A stretch of 64,000 bases of DNA from JAEUQQ01 sp963697285 (GCA_963697285.1 CAVONI010000016.1:29684-93683); one strand, 5' to 3'; shown: positions 1 to 9,984, counted from the first letter of the stretch. A program made the numbers and translations. Notes: a model not told the origin generated them from the letters alone.

Positions 1-1667
1 TCATAGGTCTCCTGCAGGAGGTGCGTTTCCTTGATGGCATCGGGATAGCCCGTCGATCCCTTCGACCGCGGGTGCGGCATGTTGATGATCGCGTTCTCGA
101 GCCTGGTCATCTCGAACAGGTCCGCGGGGCTTCCCAGGTTGTAGACCTTGCCGTACTTGGGATGCTGCGTCACGAGCGGCTGGCCAGGCGCGCGCTTCGA
201 CAGCCAGTAGGTCGGCTTCGACACCATCAGGTCGTGGTGGCCGCCGATGTCGATGCCCGTGTTTTCCTTGTTCGGCATCACCAGGAACGTCGAGTCGGAC
301 TGGCGCCGGGCGGCCTCGTAGTAGTCGGCCTGCGCGGCCAGGTAGTCGTCGCCCTCGGCCCCCTGGCGGCGAACACCATCGATGATCCCGTAGATGTTGA
401 CGCCCGCAGCCTTCATCGCCTCGACGTCGTTGAGCCGGTTGTCGAGGCTGCCCGACTCGAGGAGCCGGGGCACGATGCCCACGTGGTAGTGCGACCCCAT
501 GACCTGGTATCCAGGCAGCGGCTTGAACCTGTCGCCACGCGTGTAGGCGAGCGCCCCCTCTGCGGCCGTGGTCGCACGTCCGGCACTGAGGTAGAGGAAC
601 ACCGGCATCTGCTGCCACGTGCCCGGCCGTGCGTTCGTGAGCGCGAAGTTGTGCAGGAACTCCGGGTCCTCTTCCTTCTCGGCCTGCCGGATCCCGAACG
701 CGAACGACGTCGCGCTGTCCTTCCGGTAGTAGTTGTCGCCGAGCACCTGGTTCGATTCGCGGGCGCCGAAGAAACTGTGCGGCGGCGCCATGGCCGCGAT
801 CGACCCGTTCGGCAACTCGGCAGCGATCAGCCGGTTCTGGCCCCACACCGTGGCCGACGTCCTGTTGATCGGCCCTCCGAAGCGCTGATCCTGCCAGTTG
901 CCCGCGAGATCGCGCCACACCACGCGCGACGTGACGCCAACGGGGAGGCCTTTCAGCCCGGCGTCGTACTTGTACGCCACCGACGGCAGGTCGGTCTTCG
1001 CGATCACGACCTGGCGGACCAGGTTCGTGCCCTTGAACACGTCGAACTGCAACCGGCCCGAGAACACGCCAAGCTCGACGCCCGGGAAGCTGACCTCGAT
1101 GCGGCCCCCGTTGCTCTTCACCTCGCACCCCTGCGCCTTGAACGTCGCCGAGGCGTGCTGCACTTCGTCGGGTGTGCGCGGCAGGCCCTTCTGATTGGCG
1201 ACACCCTTCATCGCGGGGATGGCCGTCTGGTGGGTCGGTGGCAACTCGCCGCTGCCCTCGATGTACAGGGGCGCGTCCCAGAACGCTTCCCACTTGATCT
1301 TGTCGATCACGGCCGGCGTGAGCTCGATGCCGAGCTTCACGAGCGGCTCGGTCTGCTGCTGCGTGGCGCGCCGCAGGCCGGTGGTGACGCGGAACTCAGG
1401 CGTCACGTTGGTGGCCACCACGGTCCACTGGCCACCCGCGGTACGGGACGCGATTTCGCGGATGGTCGGCGTCCCGCCATCCACGGCGAGGCGGATGCGC
1501 CACTCGGCATCCTTGTCGCCGCTCCACGTCACGGCCAGGGTGTTGTCGCTCACCGCGGCCGTCAGGCCTGGCGTGGCCTTGTAGCCGGTCATGTTGCACG
1601 TCAACGGGTCGGCATATGACGTCGCCGCCAGGAGCACCAGGGCCGCCGCACTCAGTTGGATTTTCAT
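1..1667 (-). CDS. Secreted PHP/CehA-like metallohydrolase, partial (C-terminus off window)
   Basis: The frame opens at the ATG at 1667 and is still open at base 1, so about 555 residues are visible and the C-terminus is missing. It begins with a Sec signal peptide ending near Ala19 (LAATSYA). The first 350 residues look like beta-rich sandwich sequence and I do not recognise a domain there. The distal part has histidine clusters in the order HYHVG (about residue 390), GGHHD (about 475) and PHPRSKGSTGYPD (about 530). This resembles the metal-binding histidines of PHP-type metallohydrolases of the CehA/McbA kind. A periplasmic phosphoesterase-like or hydrolase role is inferred from that resemblance only. 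It follows the TonB receptor on the same strand after a gap of about 75 bases, so co-transcription is plausible. Confidence 0.55.
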   Translation of the reverse strand, partial: MKIQLSAAALVLLAATSYADPLTCNMTGYKATPGLTAAVSDNTLAVTWSGDKDAEWRIRLAVDGGTPTIREIASRTAGGQWTVVATNVTPEFRVTTGLRRATQQQTEPLVKLGIELTPAVIDKIKWEAFWDAPLYIEGSGELPPTHQTAIPAMKGVANQKGLPRTPDEVQHASATFKAQGCEVKSNGGRIEVSFPGVELGVFSGRLQFDVFKGTNLVRQVVIAKTDLPSVAYKYDAGLKGLPVGVTSRVVWRDLAGNWQDQRFGGPINRTSATVWGQNRLIAAELPNGSIAAMAPPHSFFGARESNQVLGDNYYRKDSATSFAFGIRQAEKEEDPEFLHNFALTNARPGTWQQMPVFLYLSAGRATTAAEGALAYTRGDRFKPLPGYQVMGSHYHVGIVPRLLESGSLDNRLNDVEAMKAAGVNIYGIIDGVRRQGAEGDDYLAAQADYYEAARRQSDSTFLVMPNKENTGIDIGGHHDLMVSKPTYWLSKRAPGQPLVTQHPKYGKVYNLGSPADLFEMTRLENAIINMPHPRSKGSTGYPDAIKETHLLQETY

Positions 1668-1742
1668 ATGTGCTGACTCCAGGTCGTTACGTTTCACTTG
1701 GGCGATACCGCGTGCTCTCGCCACGTAGCGGGCCGACGCGCG

Positions 1743-4700
1743 TCAGAAACTGAACCGGGCCTGCAACTGCGCCACGCGCGCCGCAGCCGTCCCGTTGATC
1801 CTGCCGAAGTCAGAGGCGGTGATGTTCGTCTGGACCGACACGTAGTTGACCCAGTTCATCAGGTTCATGATGTCTGACCGGAGCTCGATGCGCCTCTGCC
1901 CGCCGAGGGCGAACGACTTGCTCACCGACAGGTCGATGTTCTTGAACCCCGGAGCGCGGAACTGGCCCACCTGCACGTTGCCCGCCCGCACCGGCTGACG
2001 CGACACCGTGCCAAGGGGCACCTGCACGAACGCGGCCCTGTTCAGGTACTGCATGTTGCCGCTCTCGATGTCGCAGCACTCGCCGTTGATCGCCTTCGCA
2101 GCATCGACCACGTCGGGACGGCTGCCCGCCTTGGATGACGACTGCGTGATGGTGAGCGGCTCGCCCGTGCGCGCACGGAAGATCCCCGACAGCTGCCAGC
2201 CGCCGAAGACCGTCCTGAGCAGCGCGTTCGACCAGGTGGCACCAGGCGTCTCGTACATCACGCTGCCGATGAACGAGTGCCTGACATCGCCGATGGCCGG
2301 CCCCCACGACGATTCGGTGTCGAAGAAGTCCTGGTTGGTCTGCGACGCGTCGTTCACCGAGCTCAGCGTGTTGTCGCCGTCGTAGTTCGATCGCGTCGAC
2401 GACCAGGTGTAGTTGAGGTTGAACGACAGCTTCTTCGAGACCTTCTGCCGGATCGATGCCTGCATCGAGTTGTAGGTCGTGTCCTGCGAGTCGTCCACGT
2501 AGGTGGCCTGGCTGAGGCTCTGGTTCGGCCGGATCCCCGTCACGCGATCGGGCTCGTTGTAGGTCCTCGTCATCCTGAAGTGGTCACCACGCGTCCCGAC
2601 ATACGCCACGTCGGCCACGAGTGTCGATCCGATGGCGCGCTGCACGCCGATCGAGAACACCTGTGCGTTCGGCGCCTGGATGTTCGGATCGATGAGCAAC
2701 CCGACCGCAGAAAGCGGGCCCGGCTGGTAGATCTTCGAGTAATACGTGAGCATGTCTTCGTTGTAGATGGGGTACTTCAGCCCCAGGAGCGCGGCCTCGG
2801 CGGTACTGAAGGTCCTCGTCGCGGGAACGCCGGAGATCATCCCGATGGACGTCTCGAAGTTCTGCGTGTCGAGGGGCTGGAACATCATGCCCCAGCCGCC
2901 GCTGATGACCATCGCCCCGCGACCGTCCGGGTTGTAGGCGAAGCCCACGCGCGGACCGATGTTGATGCCCTCGTCGTTCTCGAAGATCTCGTCAGGCGAA
3001 CGCGGCGGGCCGAACGTGAACGACGGGTCGGGCTCACCATCGAGGTTCACGATGCCGGCGGGGTTCTCGGGATCGAGGGGCGTGAACACGTAGCGCCCGA
3101 AGTAGTCGTACCGCACGCCCAGGTTCAGCACCAGCTTCGACCCGATGCGCCAGTCGTCCTGGACGAAGCCTCCCCAGTTCGTGGTGGTCCACTCGCCGAG
3201 CACCGGCCGCATCCTGAAGACGACCGAACTCGGGCGGTTGGCCATGAGATCGGCCTCGTTCGAGAACGTGAACGCCGGGCCCGTGACGTTGAACCGGCCG
3301 CCGCTCGGCGTAGCGTAGATGCCCCCAACCTTGAACGAGTGATTCCCGGCGACCATGGTCAACTGCTGCTCGACGGAGTAGCTTGGCAGCTGGCCGCGCG
3401 TGTGCTGCTCGCTGCCCAGCGTCAGCAGGCCCGGGTAGGCGATCGACGGGATCTGCCGGCGGTTCTTGGCGTTGATGTCCTCGGGGCCGGGATTGACCGG
3501 GTCGAGCACCATGTAGAACGGGTCGGTTCTCGACAGCCAGTTGTAGTTGTAGCCGAACCGCGTCTCCGAGCTCCATCGTCCCCTGGCCAGGGCGTAGCTG
3601 GCGCTGGCGCGGCGCGTGGTGCTGTGCCAGACACGCGGCTGCCCGGGCAGTTGGCTCTCCTGCGTCAGGAAGGGATGGCCGTAGGTGAACGTCAACGAGA
3701 GGTTGCCGCCCTTGATGCGGAAGTCGGTCCTGGCGTCGAGATGGTCGTCGTTGTTCTCCTTGTTGCCCGCACCGATGAAGACTCCCAGGTTCGCCCCCGG
3801 GGCTGTCGGCTCCGTGGGGAGTTTGTATTGATCGAGGAGCAGCTTGGTCTCGGGGAAGGGGAGCGAGGCCATCATCAGGTCGCGGAACCGCTGGGTCGGC
3901 ACGTTCACGTTGAGTTCCAGCGACCTCGACAGGCGGTACATCTCGAACGCCGTGAAGAAGAAGCCGCGATCCTTCAGGATCGGTCCACCGAGCGACCCGC
4001 CACCCTGGTTCCACTCGGACGGAGGCTTTTCCTTCAGGAAGAACGGCTTCTCGACCAGGTTGGCGCCCTCGTAACGGTAGAAGGCGCTTCCACGGAACGA
4101 GTTCGTGCCGGCCTTGGTGATGATGTTGAGGTTGCCTGCCAGGGCGTGACCGAACTCGGCCGGCGAGATGCCCTTGACGATCTGCACCTCGCCGACCGAC
4201 TCGATGCTCACGATGTCGATCTTGCTGATGCCGTTGTACTGGGAGATCTGCCTGGCGCCCGCGTTGGCGCTCGCATCCGTGCCGTTGGCCGTGATCGACA
4301 TCGCCGCGCCGCCCAGGCCGTTCAGGCGCAGGCGAATGCCGCCCGCGCCGCCGCTGCCTGAACCGCCGCCTTCGACCGTCCCTTCCTGCCGCGTCAACCC
4401 GGTGCCCAGATTGAGCAGGTTGGTGAGGTTCCGGTTGGCGGCCGGGAGCGTCTGCACTTCCATGGCATCGAGGTCAATCCGCTGCTCGGGCGACGCGGTG
4501 TTGATGAGGGCCGCTTCGCCGCTGACGGTGATGCTCTCGCCCAGCGCGCCAACCTCCAGCTCGATCCTGCGGCGGACCGTCTGCGCCGCCCCGAGCGCGA
4601 TCCCCTTGATGGTCTGCGTCTTGAAGCCCGACAGCGAGACCTCGAGGGTGTAGGTGCCGCCGGGCACGTAGGTGAAGATGAACACGCCGCTCTCGTTCGT

Positions 4701-4892
4701 CACCTGCCGCTCGACGATGCCCGTGGCCTCATTCGTCAGCACCGCATCGACCCCGGGCAACACACCGCCCGATGCGTCCACGGCGACGCCCTCGAGCGTG
4801 GCCGTCGTGCGCTGCGCCCATGCGGGCAAGCCGGACCCGAGGACCAGCACAGCGGAGAACATCACGACAAGAGTCTTCAGTCGCACAGACAT
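1743..4892 (-). CDS. TonB-dependent receptor with N-terminal carboxypeptidase-regulatory domain
   Basis: Outer-membrane receptor of about 1,049 residues that should import a large substrate using TonB energy. I chose the ATG at 4892 because the run GAGAAAGG sits eight bases upstream and a clean signal peptide (ending PAWAQ) follows. An in-frame ATG at 4910 would add six residues. Order: signal peptide (1-26), carboxypeptidase-regulatory-like beta domain (about 28-105), plug domain (about 115-260, with a glycine-rich stretch near 180) and a large beta barrel ending in phenylalanine (ARFSF), the usual outer-membrane insertion signal. This architecture is typical of acidobacterial TonB receptors (Oar-like). 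Substrate cannot be read from sequence. The downstream secreted hydrolase on the same strand may process what this receptor takes up. Confidence 0.93.
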   Translation of the reverse strand: MSVRLKTLVVMFSAVLVLGSGLPAWAQRTTATLEGVAVDASGGVLPGVDAVLTNEATGIVERQVTNESGVFIFTYVPGGTYTLEVSLSGFKTQTIKGIALGAAQTVRRRIELEVGALGESITVSGEAALINTASPEQRIDLDAMEVQTLPAANRNLTNLLNLGTGLTRQEGTVEGGGSGSGGAGGIRLRLNGLGGAAMSITANGTDASANAGARQISQYNGISKIDIVSIESVGEVQIVKGISPAEFGHALAGNLNIITKAGTNSFRGSAFYRYEGANLVEKPFFLKEKPPSEWNQGGGSLGGPILKDRGFFFTAFEMYRLSRSLELNVNVPTQRFRDLMMASLPFPETKLLLDQYKLPTEPTAPGANLGVFIGAGNKENNDDHLDARTDFRIKGGNLSLTFTYGHPFLTQESQLPGQPRVWHSTTRRASASYALARGRWSSETRFGYNYNWLSRTDPFYMVLDPVNPGPEDINAKNRRQIPSIAYPGLLTLGSEQHTRGQLPSYSVEQQLTMVAGNHSFKVGGIYATPSGGRFNVTGPAFTFSNEADLMANRPSSVVFRMRPVLGEWTTTNWGGFVQDDWRIGSKLVLNLGVRYDYFGRYVFTPLDPENPAGIVNLDGEPDPSFTFGPPRSPDEIFENDEGINIGPRVGFAYNPDGRGAMVISGGWGMMFQPLDTQNFETSIGMISGVPATRTFSTAEAALLGLKYPIYNEDMLTYYSKIYQPGPLSAVGLLIDPNIQAPNAQVFSIGVQRAIGSTLVADVAYVGTRGDHFRMTRTYNEPDRVTGIRPNQSLSQATYVDDSQDTTYNSMQASIRQKVSKKLSFNLNYTWSSTRSNYDGDNTLSSVNDASQTNQDFFDTESSWGPAIGDVRHSFIGSVMYETPGATWSNALLRTVFGGWQLSGIFRARTGEPLTITQSSSKAGSRPDVVDAAKAINGECCDIESGNMQYLNRAAFVQVPLGTVSRQPVRAGNVQVGQFRAPGFKNIDLSVSKSFALGGQRRIELRSDIMNLMNWVNYVSVQTNITASDFGRINGTAAARVAQLQARFSF

Positions 4893-5038
4893 CTCTCGAG
4901 CCTTTCTCAATGGACTTGCATCCCCGGGACTTGCCTCATCGGCTTGCCATGTTCAAGGTCGTTCAAGGATCAGGCGCCTGAAGTCGGCGCGTGAACGTCA
5001 CGGTGCGCGTGCGCCCCTGGCCGGATCGCGTCGCGCGA

Positions 5039-6424
5039 CTACGGCACCACGCCTTCGCGGACGCCACCAGGAGCCAGGACCGGGGGAGCACCTGCGTCCC
5101 CATCCGCAAGGGCCTCTGCAACCGTCGCGGCGCCGCCGGGCACTTCGTCTGGATCGTTGACGTCGGTCACGTGCGAGCGCAGCACCCGGCGGGCCTGCGC
5201 GAGATCCAGCGCGCCGTCCCAACGGGCAACGGCAACGGTCGCGACCGCGTTGCCAATCAGGTTCGTGATGCTGCGCGCCTCCGACATGAACCGATCGACG
5301 CCGAGCAGCAGCGTGATGCCCGCGACCGGAATCGACGGAAAGGCCGACAGCGTGGCCGCCAGGGTGATGAACCCGCCTCCCGTCACCGCGGCTGCGCCCT
5401 TCGAGGTGAGCATGAGCAGCGCCAGGATTCCGAGTTCCTGCTTCAGCGACAGCTCGACGCCAGTCGCCTGCGCGACGAAGAGTGCGGCCATCGTGAGGTA
5501 GATCGAGGTGCCGTCGAGATTGAACGAGTACCCCGTGGGAATCACCAGGCCCACCACGGGCTTCGCGCACCCGAGGTGCTCCATCTTGGCCATCATCCGC
5601 GGCAGCACCGACTCCGACGACGAGGTGCCCAGAACGATGAGGATCTCCTCGCGGAGGTAGCGAAGCAGCGCCCACAACGACAACCCGCACAGGCGCATCA
5701 CCAGCCCGAGCACCACGAACACGAACACCGCGCACGTGATGTAGACCGCTGCCATCAACTTGCCCAGCGACAGCAGCGTGCCGAGCCCGTACATCCCGAT
5801 CGTGAACGCCATCGCGCCGAAGGCACCGACCGGCGCGAGTCGCATGATCATGCCGACGACCTTGAAGAGGCCGTGCGAGAACTCGTCGAGGAGGTTGACA
5901 AGGTGGTGCGACGCGTCGCCCATGGAGAGCAACGCGAGCCCGAACAGCACCGCGAACAGCAGCACCTGGAGGATGTCGCCGCGGGCGAACGCCCCGACCA
6001 CGCTGTCGGGAATCACGTTGAGCAGGAACTGCACCGTGGTCAGGTGCTGCTGCGGTCCCGTGTAGGCGGCAATCTGGCTCGTGTCGAGCGACGCGGGATC
6101 GATGTTCATGCCCACGCCGGGCTCGATGAATCGGACCACCACCAGCCCGATCAGCAGCGCGATGGTCGACGCCACTTCGAAGTAGAGCAGCGCGCCGAGG
6201 CCGATCCGGCCCACGTCGCGCATGCTGCCCATCCGGGCGATGCCAACGACAACCGTCGCGAAGACGATCGGCGCGATGATCATCTTGATCAGCTTGATGA
6301 AGCCATCACCCAGCGGCTTCATCATCGCGCCCTGCTCCGGCGCGACGACGCCGAGCAACACGCCCAGCGCGATGCCGATCAGGACTTGAACGTAGAGGCT
6401 CCGGAAGACGTTCCGAGTTACCAT
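5039..6424 (-). CDS. dctA: Dicarboxylate:cation symporter (DctA family)
   Basis: Inner-membrane symporter of 461 residues, the normal size for DctA/GltP (DAACS family), which imports C4-dicarboxylates or acidic amino acids with protons or sodium. Diagnostic features are the reentrant hairpin 1 serine cluster GTSSSESVLPRM (about 280), the NLDGTSIY motif of TM7 (about 325), the glycine-rich hairpin 2 (SKGAAAVTGGGF, about 365) and the TM8 stretch LLLGVDRFMSEARSITNLIGN (read as separate LLLGVDRF, MSEAR and TNLIGN), which contains the substrate-binding Asp, Arg and Asn. The C-terminal 35 residues are a non-conserved, Ala/Gly-rich tail. It diverges from a TAXI binding protein / two-component gene set, which suggests that system controls it. 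Confidence 0.93.
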   Translation of the reverse strand: MVTRNVFRSLYVQVLIGIALGVLLGVVAPEQGAMMKPLGDGFIKLIKMIIAPIVFATVVVGIARMGSMRDVGRIGLGALLYFEVASTIALLIGLVVVRFIEPGVGMNIDPASLDTSQIAAYTGPQQHLTTVQFLLNVIPDSVVGAFARGDILQVLLFAVLFGLALLSMGDASHHLVNLLDEFSHGLFKVVGMIMRLAPVGAFGAMAFTIGMYGLGTLLSLGKLMAAVYITCAVFVFVVLGLVMRLCGLSLWALLRYLREEILIVLGTSSSESVLPRMMAKMEHLGCAKPVVGLVIPTGYSFNLDGTSIYLTMAALFVAQATGVELSLKQELGILALLMLTSKGAAAVTGGGFITLAATLSAFPSIPVAGITLLLGVDRFMSEARSITNLIGNAVATVAVARWDGALDLAQARRVLRSHVTDVNDPDEVPGGAATVAEALADGDAGAPPVLAPGGVREGVVP

Positions 6425-6611
6425 GAGCGACCCGCGTGACGAACGGCTAACCGAGTGGGGCGCCTGCCCGACCGGCCAGCCTGTTCAATGTGTGAATCTG
6501 ATGGCGGAGTATACGCACCGGGATTTGGTCGGCGTTTCGCAAATTGTCGCAGGCGCAGCGACTGACCCGCTGCAGACCACGTTGCGGCGGTTCGAGCATC
6601 CAGGACAGGCG

Positions 6612-7613
6612 ATGCCACGAGGTCGGCGCGCGGAGCAGGGGCGAGGCGGTTCCACGCGACCGCGGCTGATGGCTGCCGCGCTGCTGTGGCTCCCCCTGGC
6701 TGCGGCCTGCGAGCGCGAGGCGCCGATGCCGGTGCCGGCGCAACAGATCGTGCGCGTCGCGACGGGACTCCCCGGCGCGAGCTTCAGGCCTTTGAGCGCC
6801 GCCATCCTCAAGGGGCTGCAGGCCGAACTGCCCCAGATCGCGTTCGTCGCCGTCGATACGCCTGGCTCCAACAGCAACCTCGAGTACCTGCAGGCCGGCA
6901 ACGCCGACATCGGCCTCGCGTACTCGGATGGCGCCTATCGCGCCTACATCGAGGAGTTGCGTCACGGAGGGGGCACGGATGCCGCCCGCGCGCTGGCCGT
7001 GCTGCACCCGGCCTCTGTCCACATCCTCGTGAGGGCCGATGCCCCCGTCCGCTCGATCACCGACCTCAAAGGGCGCCGCATCGCCTCGGGTGCGGCCGGG
7101 ACCGGCACGGCGTTCACGTCTGACACGCTGCTCCGCTTCTTCGGCGTCCCGCCGGCCCAGGCGACCCTTCACCCGCTGTCGTTCGAAGGCTCGGTCGACG
7201 CCCTGCTGCTGTCGCGCGTGGATGCCGCGTTCGTGCTGTCGTCTGACCCGGTCGACGCGATCCGCCACGCCACCGATTCGGGTGCCAGGCTGATCGAGAT
7301 CTCCGGGCCTGCCGTCGATCGCCTGCTGACCGATTACCCGTTCTTCCGCCGCAGCGTCATCCCGCGCCTCACGTATCCGCGCCAGGTCAGCCCCGTCACC
7401 ACCGTGGCGCTCGATACGTTGCTGGTGTGCCGCCGGCAGCTCGACGATGGCGTCGTCAGGAGCCTCACGGCAGCGTTCTTCAGGATCCTCCCCAACCTGG
7501 CCGCCGAATTCGTCGCGCTCCGGTCGATCGATCTCAACCGGGCGCCGGCCGCCCCGCTCCCGTTGCACCCGGGCGCGGCGCTGTTCTACCGTGAGAGCGA
7601 ACTCGCACGATGA
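6612..7613 (+). CDS. TAXI-family (TRAP-type) solute-binding lipoprotein
   Basis: Periplasmic binding protein of about 333 residues from the TAXI branch of TRAP solute receptors. The ATG at 6612 was chosen because a lipoprotein signal follows at once (hydrophobic LLWLPLAAAC, lipobox cysteine near residue 34). The open frame extends upstream to 6423 but without signal-like sequence. Family marks are the opening VRVATGLPGASFRPLSAAI, the stretch NLEYLQAGNADIGLAYSD (about residue 95) and DLKGRRIASGAAGTGTAFT (about 150). No TRAP membrane subunits (DctQ/DctM type) are nearby. Instead the gene overlaps the following histidine kinase by four bases (ATGA). That arrangement suggests the lipoprotein passes ligand information to the kinase rather than feeding a transporter; this is inference from gene order. 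Confidence 0.85.
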   Translation: MPRGRRAEQGRGGSTRPRLMAAALLWLPLAAACEREAPMPVPAQQIVRVATGLPGASFRPLSAAILKGLQAELPQIAFVAVDTPGSNSNLEYLQAGNADIGLAYSDGAYRAYIEELRHGGGTDAARALAVLHPASVHILVRADAPVRSITDLKGRRIASGAAGTGTAFTSDTLLRFFGVPPAQATLHPLSFEGSVDALLLSRVDAAFVLSSDPVDAIRHATDSGARLIEISGPAVDRLLTDYPFFRRSVIPRLTYPRQVSPVTTVALDTLLVCRRQLDDGVVRSLTAAFFRILPNLAAEFVALRSIDLNRAPAAPLPLHPGAALFYRESELAR

Positions 7614-9282
7614 CCTGGACCAAGCTGTCGGCTCCCTACAGTGTGCCGGTCGTGGTGCTCGGCGTCATCGTCTGCGGTGCGTTGCTGGCCGAGGCGTGGC
7701 TCGGCTATCGCGCCACCCAGGAGTGGCAGGCCAGCTCGACCCTGCTCGTCGAGCGGCGCGCGAGAGAGAGCATCGACCTGCTGACCACCGCCCTGTCGCG
7801 CGACATGCGCGGCGTCCAGGCCACGGTGCTCTCGAGCCGCGACTGGAGCGGCCGCTCGTTCCTGCCCCCGTACGAAGTACGCGCGGCGATCGCGGGTGCG
7901 TTCGCCCGGTATCCCTACCCCGAGAGCTTCTTCGGGTGGAGCGAGGGGAGCGGGTCGATCCCCATCATCTTCATCCGGGCCAACCAGCCGCCACCGTGGC
8001 TGTCGTCGCCCATCCCGGTCGAGCGTTACCCCGTGGAGATCGTCAACGAGCCCGACCTGGGACGCCGGATCATGTCGGGACTCGACAGCGACATCCGGGC
8101 CGGGCGACGGCACGCCGTGATCGAACTCGACATCGGCGGGGAGCGCTACCAGATCGTCACGCGCCTCAACTTCTCGGACGACGCCCCGGAACACCTCGAG
8201 AGCGCCTTCGGGTTCATGGTGAACCTGCGGCGCGCGCGCAAGGAGTACTTCGCCGGCATCCTGCAGCAGGTGGCGCGGCTGACCGATGCCGGCAAGGGGC
8301 TCGACTACTCGCTGATCGACGACCAGGGCGTCTACGTGGTGGGCCCCGAACGGCGGGGACGCGGAGAGGTCATGCTGAGCCGGCAGCTGCCGGTCCTCTT
8401 CCTCGACCCCAGGCAGGTGACCCTTCCGCCGTCGATGTCAGGCTCGAGCCGGGTCTGGACGGTCCAGGTCAGCGCTGCCAGAGACGAGACACTGGTCGTC
8501 GCCGCCCAGGGCGCGCGCCGGACCCGCATCGTCATCGCGAGCGCCACAGGCGCAGCCGCCCTCGGCCTGTTCGTCGCCATCCGCGTCGCACGCGCCAGCA
8601 TCGACTTCGCCAACATGCGTTCCGATTTCGTCTCGTCGGTCACGCACGAGTTGAAGACACCGCTCTCGACCATCCGCGGCGTGGCCGAGACGCTGGCCCG
8701 CGGCCGCTTCACGTCGCCCAACACGGTGCAGCGGTACTCCCAGCTCCTCATGCAGGAATCGCGGCGCCTCATCCGGCTGGTCGACAACCTGCTGGCCTAC
8801 GCCCGCGTCACCGATGTGACCGAGGTCTACTCGTTCCAACCGCTCGAGCCCTCGGAACTGGTGGCGGCCGCCATGCAGGGCTTCCCGCAACTCGACAGGT
8901 CGTTCGTCGAGATCGACGTGCCGGGATCGCTCCCCCCGTGCGCGTCGATCGCACGTCGATGGTCCTGGCGCTCGACAACCTGATCGACAACGCCCTCCGC
9001 TACTCGGGCGAAGGTGACCCGTGGCTCTCGATCCGGGCCACCGAGTTCGCCCACGCCGTCGAGTTCGCGATAGAAGACCACGGCGCGGGCATCCCTGCGA
9101 GCGAACTGCCGGAGATCACCAAGCGCTTCGTGCGCGGGCGCACGACCAAGGTGCCCGGCAGCGGCCTCGGCCTGGCCATCGTGACGCGCGTCATCAGCGA
9201 CCACGGCGGCCACATGAGCATCAGCAGCACGCCGGGCGTGGGAACGACCGTCCGGCTCACACTTCCGGTTTCTGGAGTCTGA
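7610..9282 (+). CDS. Sensor histidine kinase with periplasmic domain, frameshifted
   Basis: Membrane histidine kinase. Domains: TM1 (about 10-30), a periplasmic sensor of about 275 residues that I do not recognise, TM2 (about 305-325), HisKA with the H-box SVTHELKTPLSTI (about 345), then HATPase_c with N-box LDNLIDNALRYS, G1 box EDHGAGI and G2 box GSGLGLAIV. The reading frame breaks inside a run of six C at 8932-8937. Upstream sequence ends SLPP and downstream sequence resumes VRVDRTSM in the +1-shifted frame. Adding one base restores a normal 557-residue kinase, so a homopolymer miscall is likely; a real null allele cannot be excluded. Start overlaps the TAXI gene stop (ATGA), and the response regulator begins two bases after its stop. 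Confidence 0.88.
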
Positions 9283-9284
9283 CC

Positions 9285-9977
9285 ATGGCAAGACGAATCC
9301 TTGTCGTCGAGGACGATCCCGCGCTGGCTGAAGTCGTGCGGGACAACCTCGTCGTCGACGGCTTCGACGTGACGGTGGCCCGGAACGGCGACGAGGCGCT
9401 GGCTGCCTGCCGATCGAGCCTGCCGGATCTCATCCTCCTCGACCTCATGCTGCCGGGTCACAGCGGGTTCGAACTGTGCGGCCTGCTGCGCACGAACAGC
9501 CGCATCCCGATCATCATCGTCTCGGCCAAGGGCCAGAAGGCCGACAAGCTGCAGGGCCTGCACCTCGGGGCCGACGACTTCGTGACCAAGCCCTTCGACA
9601 TGGAGGAACTGGTCGCCCGGATCACGGCCGTCCTCAGGCGGACCACCCACGATCTGGGCACGCTGCGGCTCGGGCGCGTGACCATCGATTTCAGGACGCA
9701 GCGTGCCAGCGACGAGAACGGCGAAGTGCACCTCACCCAGCGGGAATTCGAGGTGCTGCACTACCTCGCCGTCCGCACCGGGCGCGTCGTGCATCGCGAC
9801 GAGATCCTCCGCGCCGTGTGGGGCTTCATCGATCCGCCGACCACCCGGTCGGTCGACCACGCCGTCGCGAGGCTTCGCAAGAAAATCGAGCCCGATCCGC
9901 ACGCGCCGAAGTACATCCACACCGCGTTCGGCGACGGCTACCGGATGACGGTCGAGCCCGGCGACGGGCTGCGCTGA
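9285..9977 (+). CDS. OmpR/PhoB-family response regulator
   Basis: Cytoplasmic transcription regulator of 230 residues. The receiver domain (1-115) has the acidic pair VVEDD (about 9-10), the phosphoacceptor Asp in LILLDLMLP (about 52), Ser in IIIVSAKG and Lys in VTKPFDMEEL. The C-terminal winged helix (about 130-225) has the OmpR signature LTQREFEVLHYLA and RSVDHAVARLRKKIE. The ATG at 9285 directly follows the kinase stop and opens with the canonical MARRILVVEDD, so the longer upstream open frame is not used. It is the cognate partner of the preceding kinase. Likely targets are this operon, the divergent dctA and the downstream TonB receptor, by proximity only. Confidence 0.95.
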   Translation: MARRILVVEDDPALAEVVRDNLVVDGFDVTVARNGDEALAACRSSLPDLILLDLMLPGHSGFELCGLLRTNSRIPIIIVSAKGQKADKLQGLHLGADDFVTKPFDMEELVARITAVLRRTTHDLGTLRLGRVTIDFRTQRASDENGEVHLTQREFEVLHYLAVRTGRVVHRDEILRAVWGFIDPPTTRSVDHAVARLRKKIEPDPHAPKYIHTAFGDGYRMTVEPGDGLR

Positions 9978-9984
9978 CACGAAC

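Noticed and set aside
21..1619. Long plus-strand open frame over the first gene
   Set aside because: It is antisense to a frame with a signal peptide and family motifs; its composition is Arg/His-rich as expected from GC-rich shadow frames.
2277..4361. 694-codon plus-strand open frame over the first TonB receptor
   Set aside because: Shadow of the receptor; no recognisable domain.
8925..8945. Programmed ribosomal frameshift in the kinase
   Set aside because: The C6 run has no heptameric slippery pattern or downstream stem, and similar breaks occur in three unrelated genes, so an indel error is simpler.
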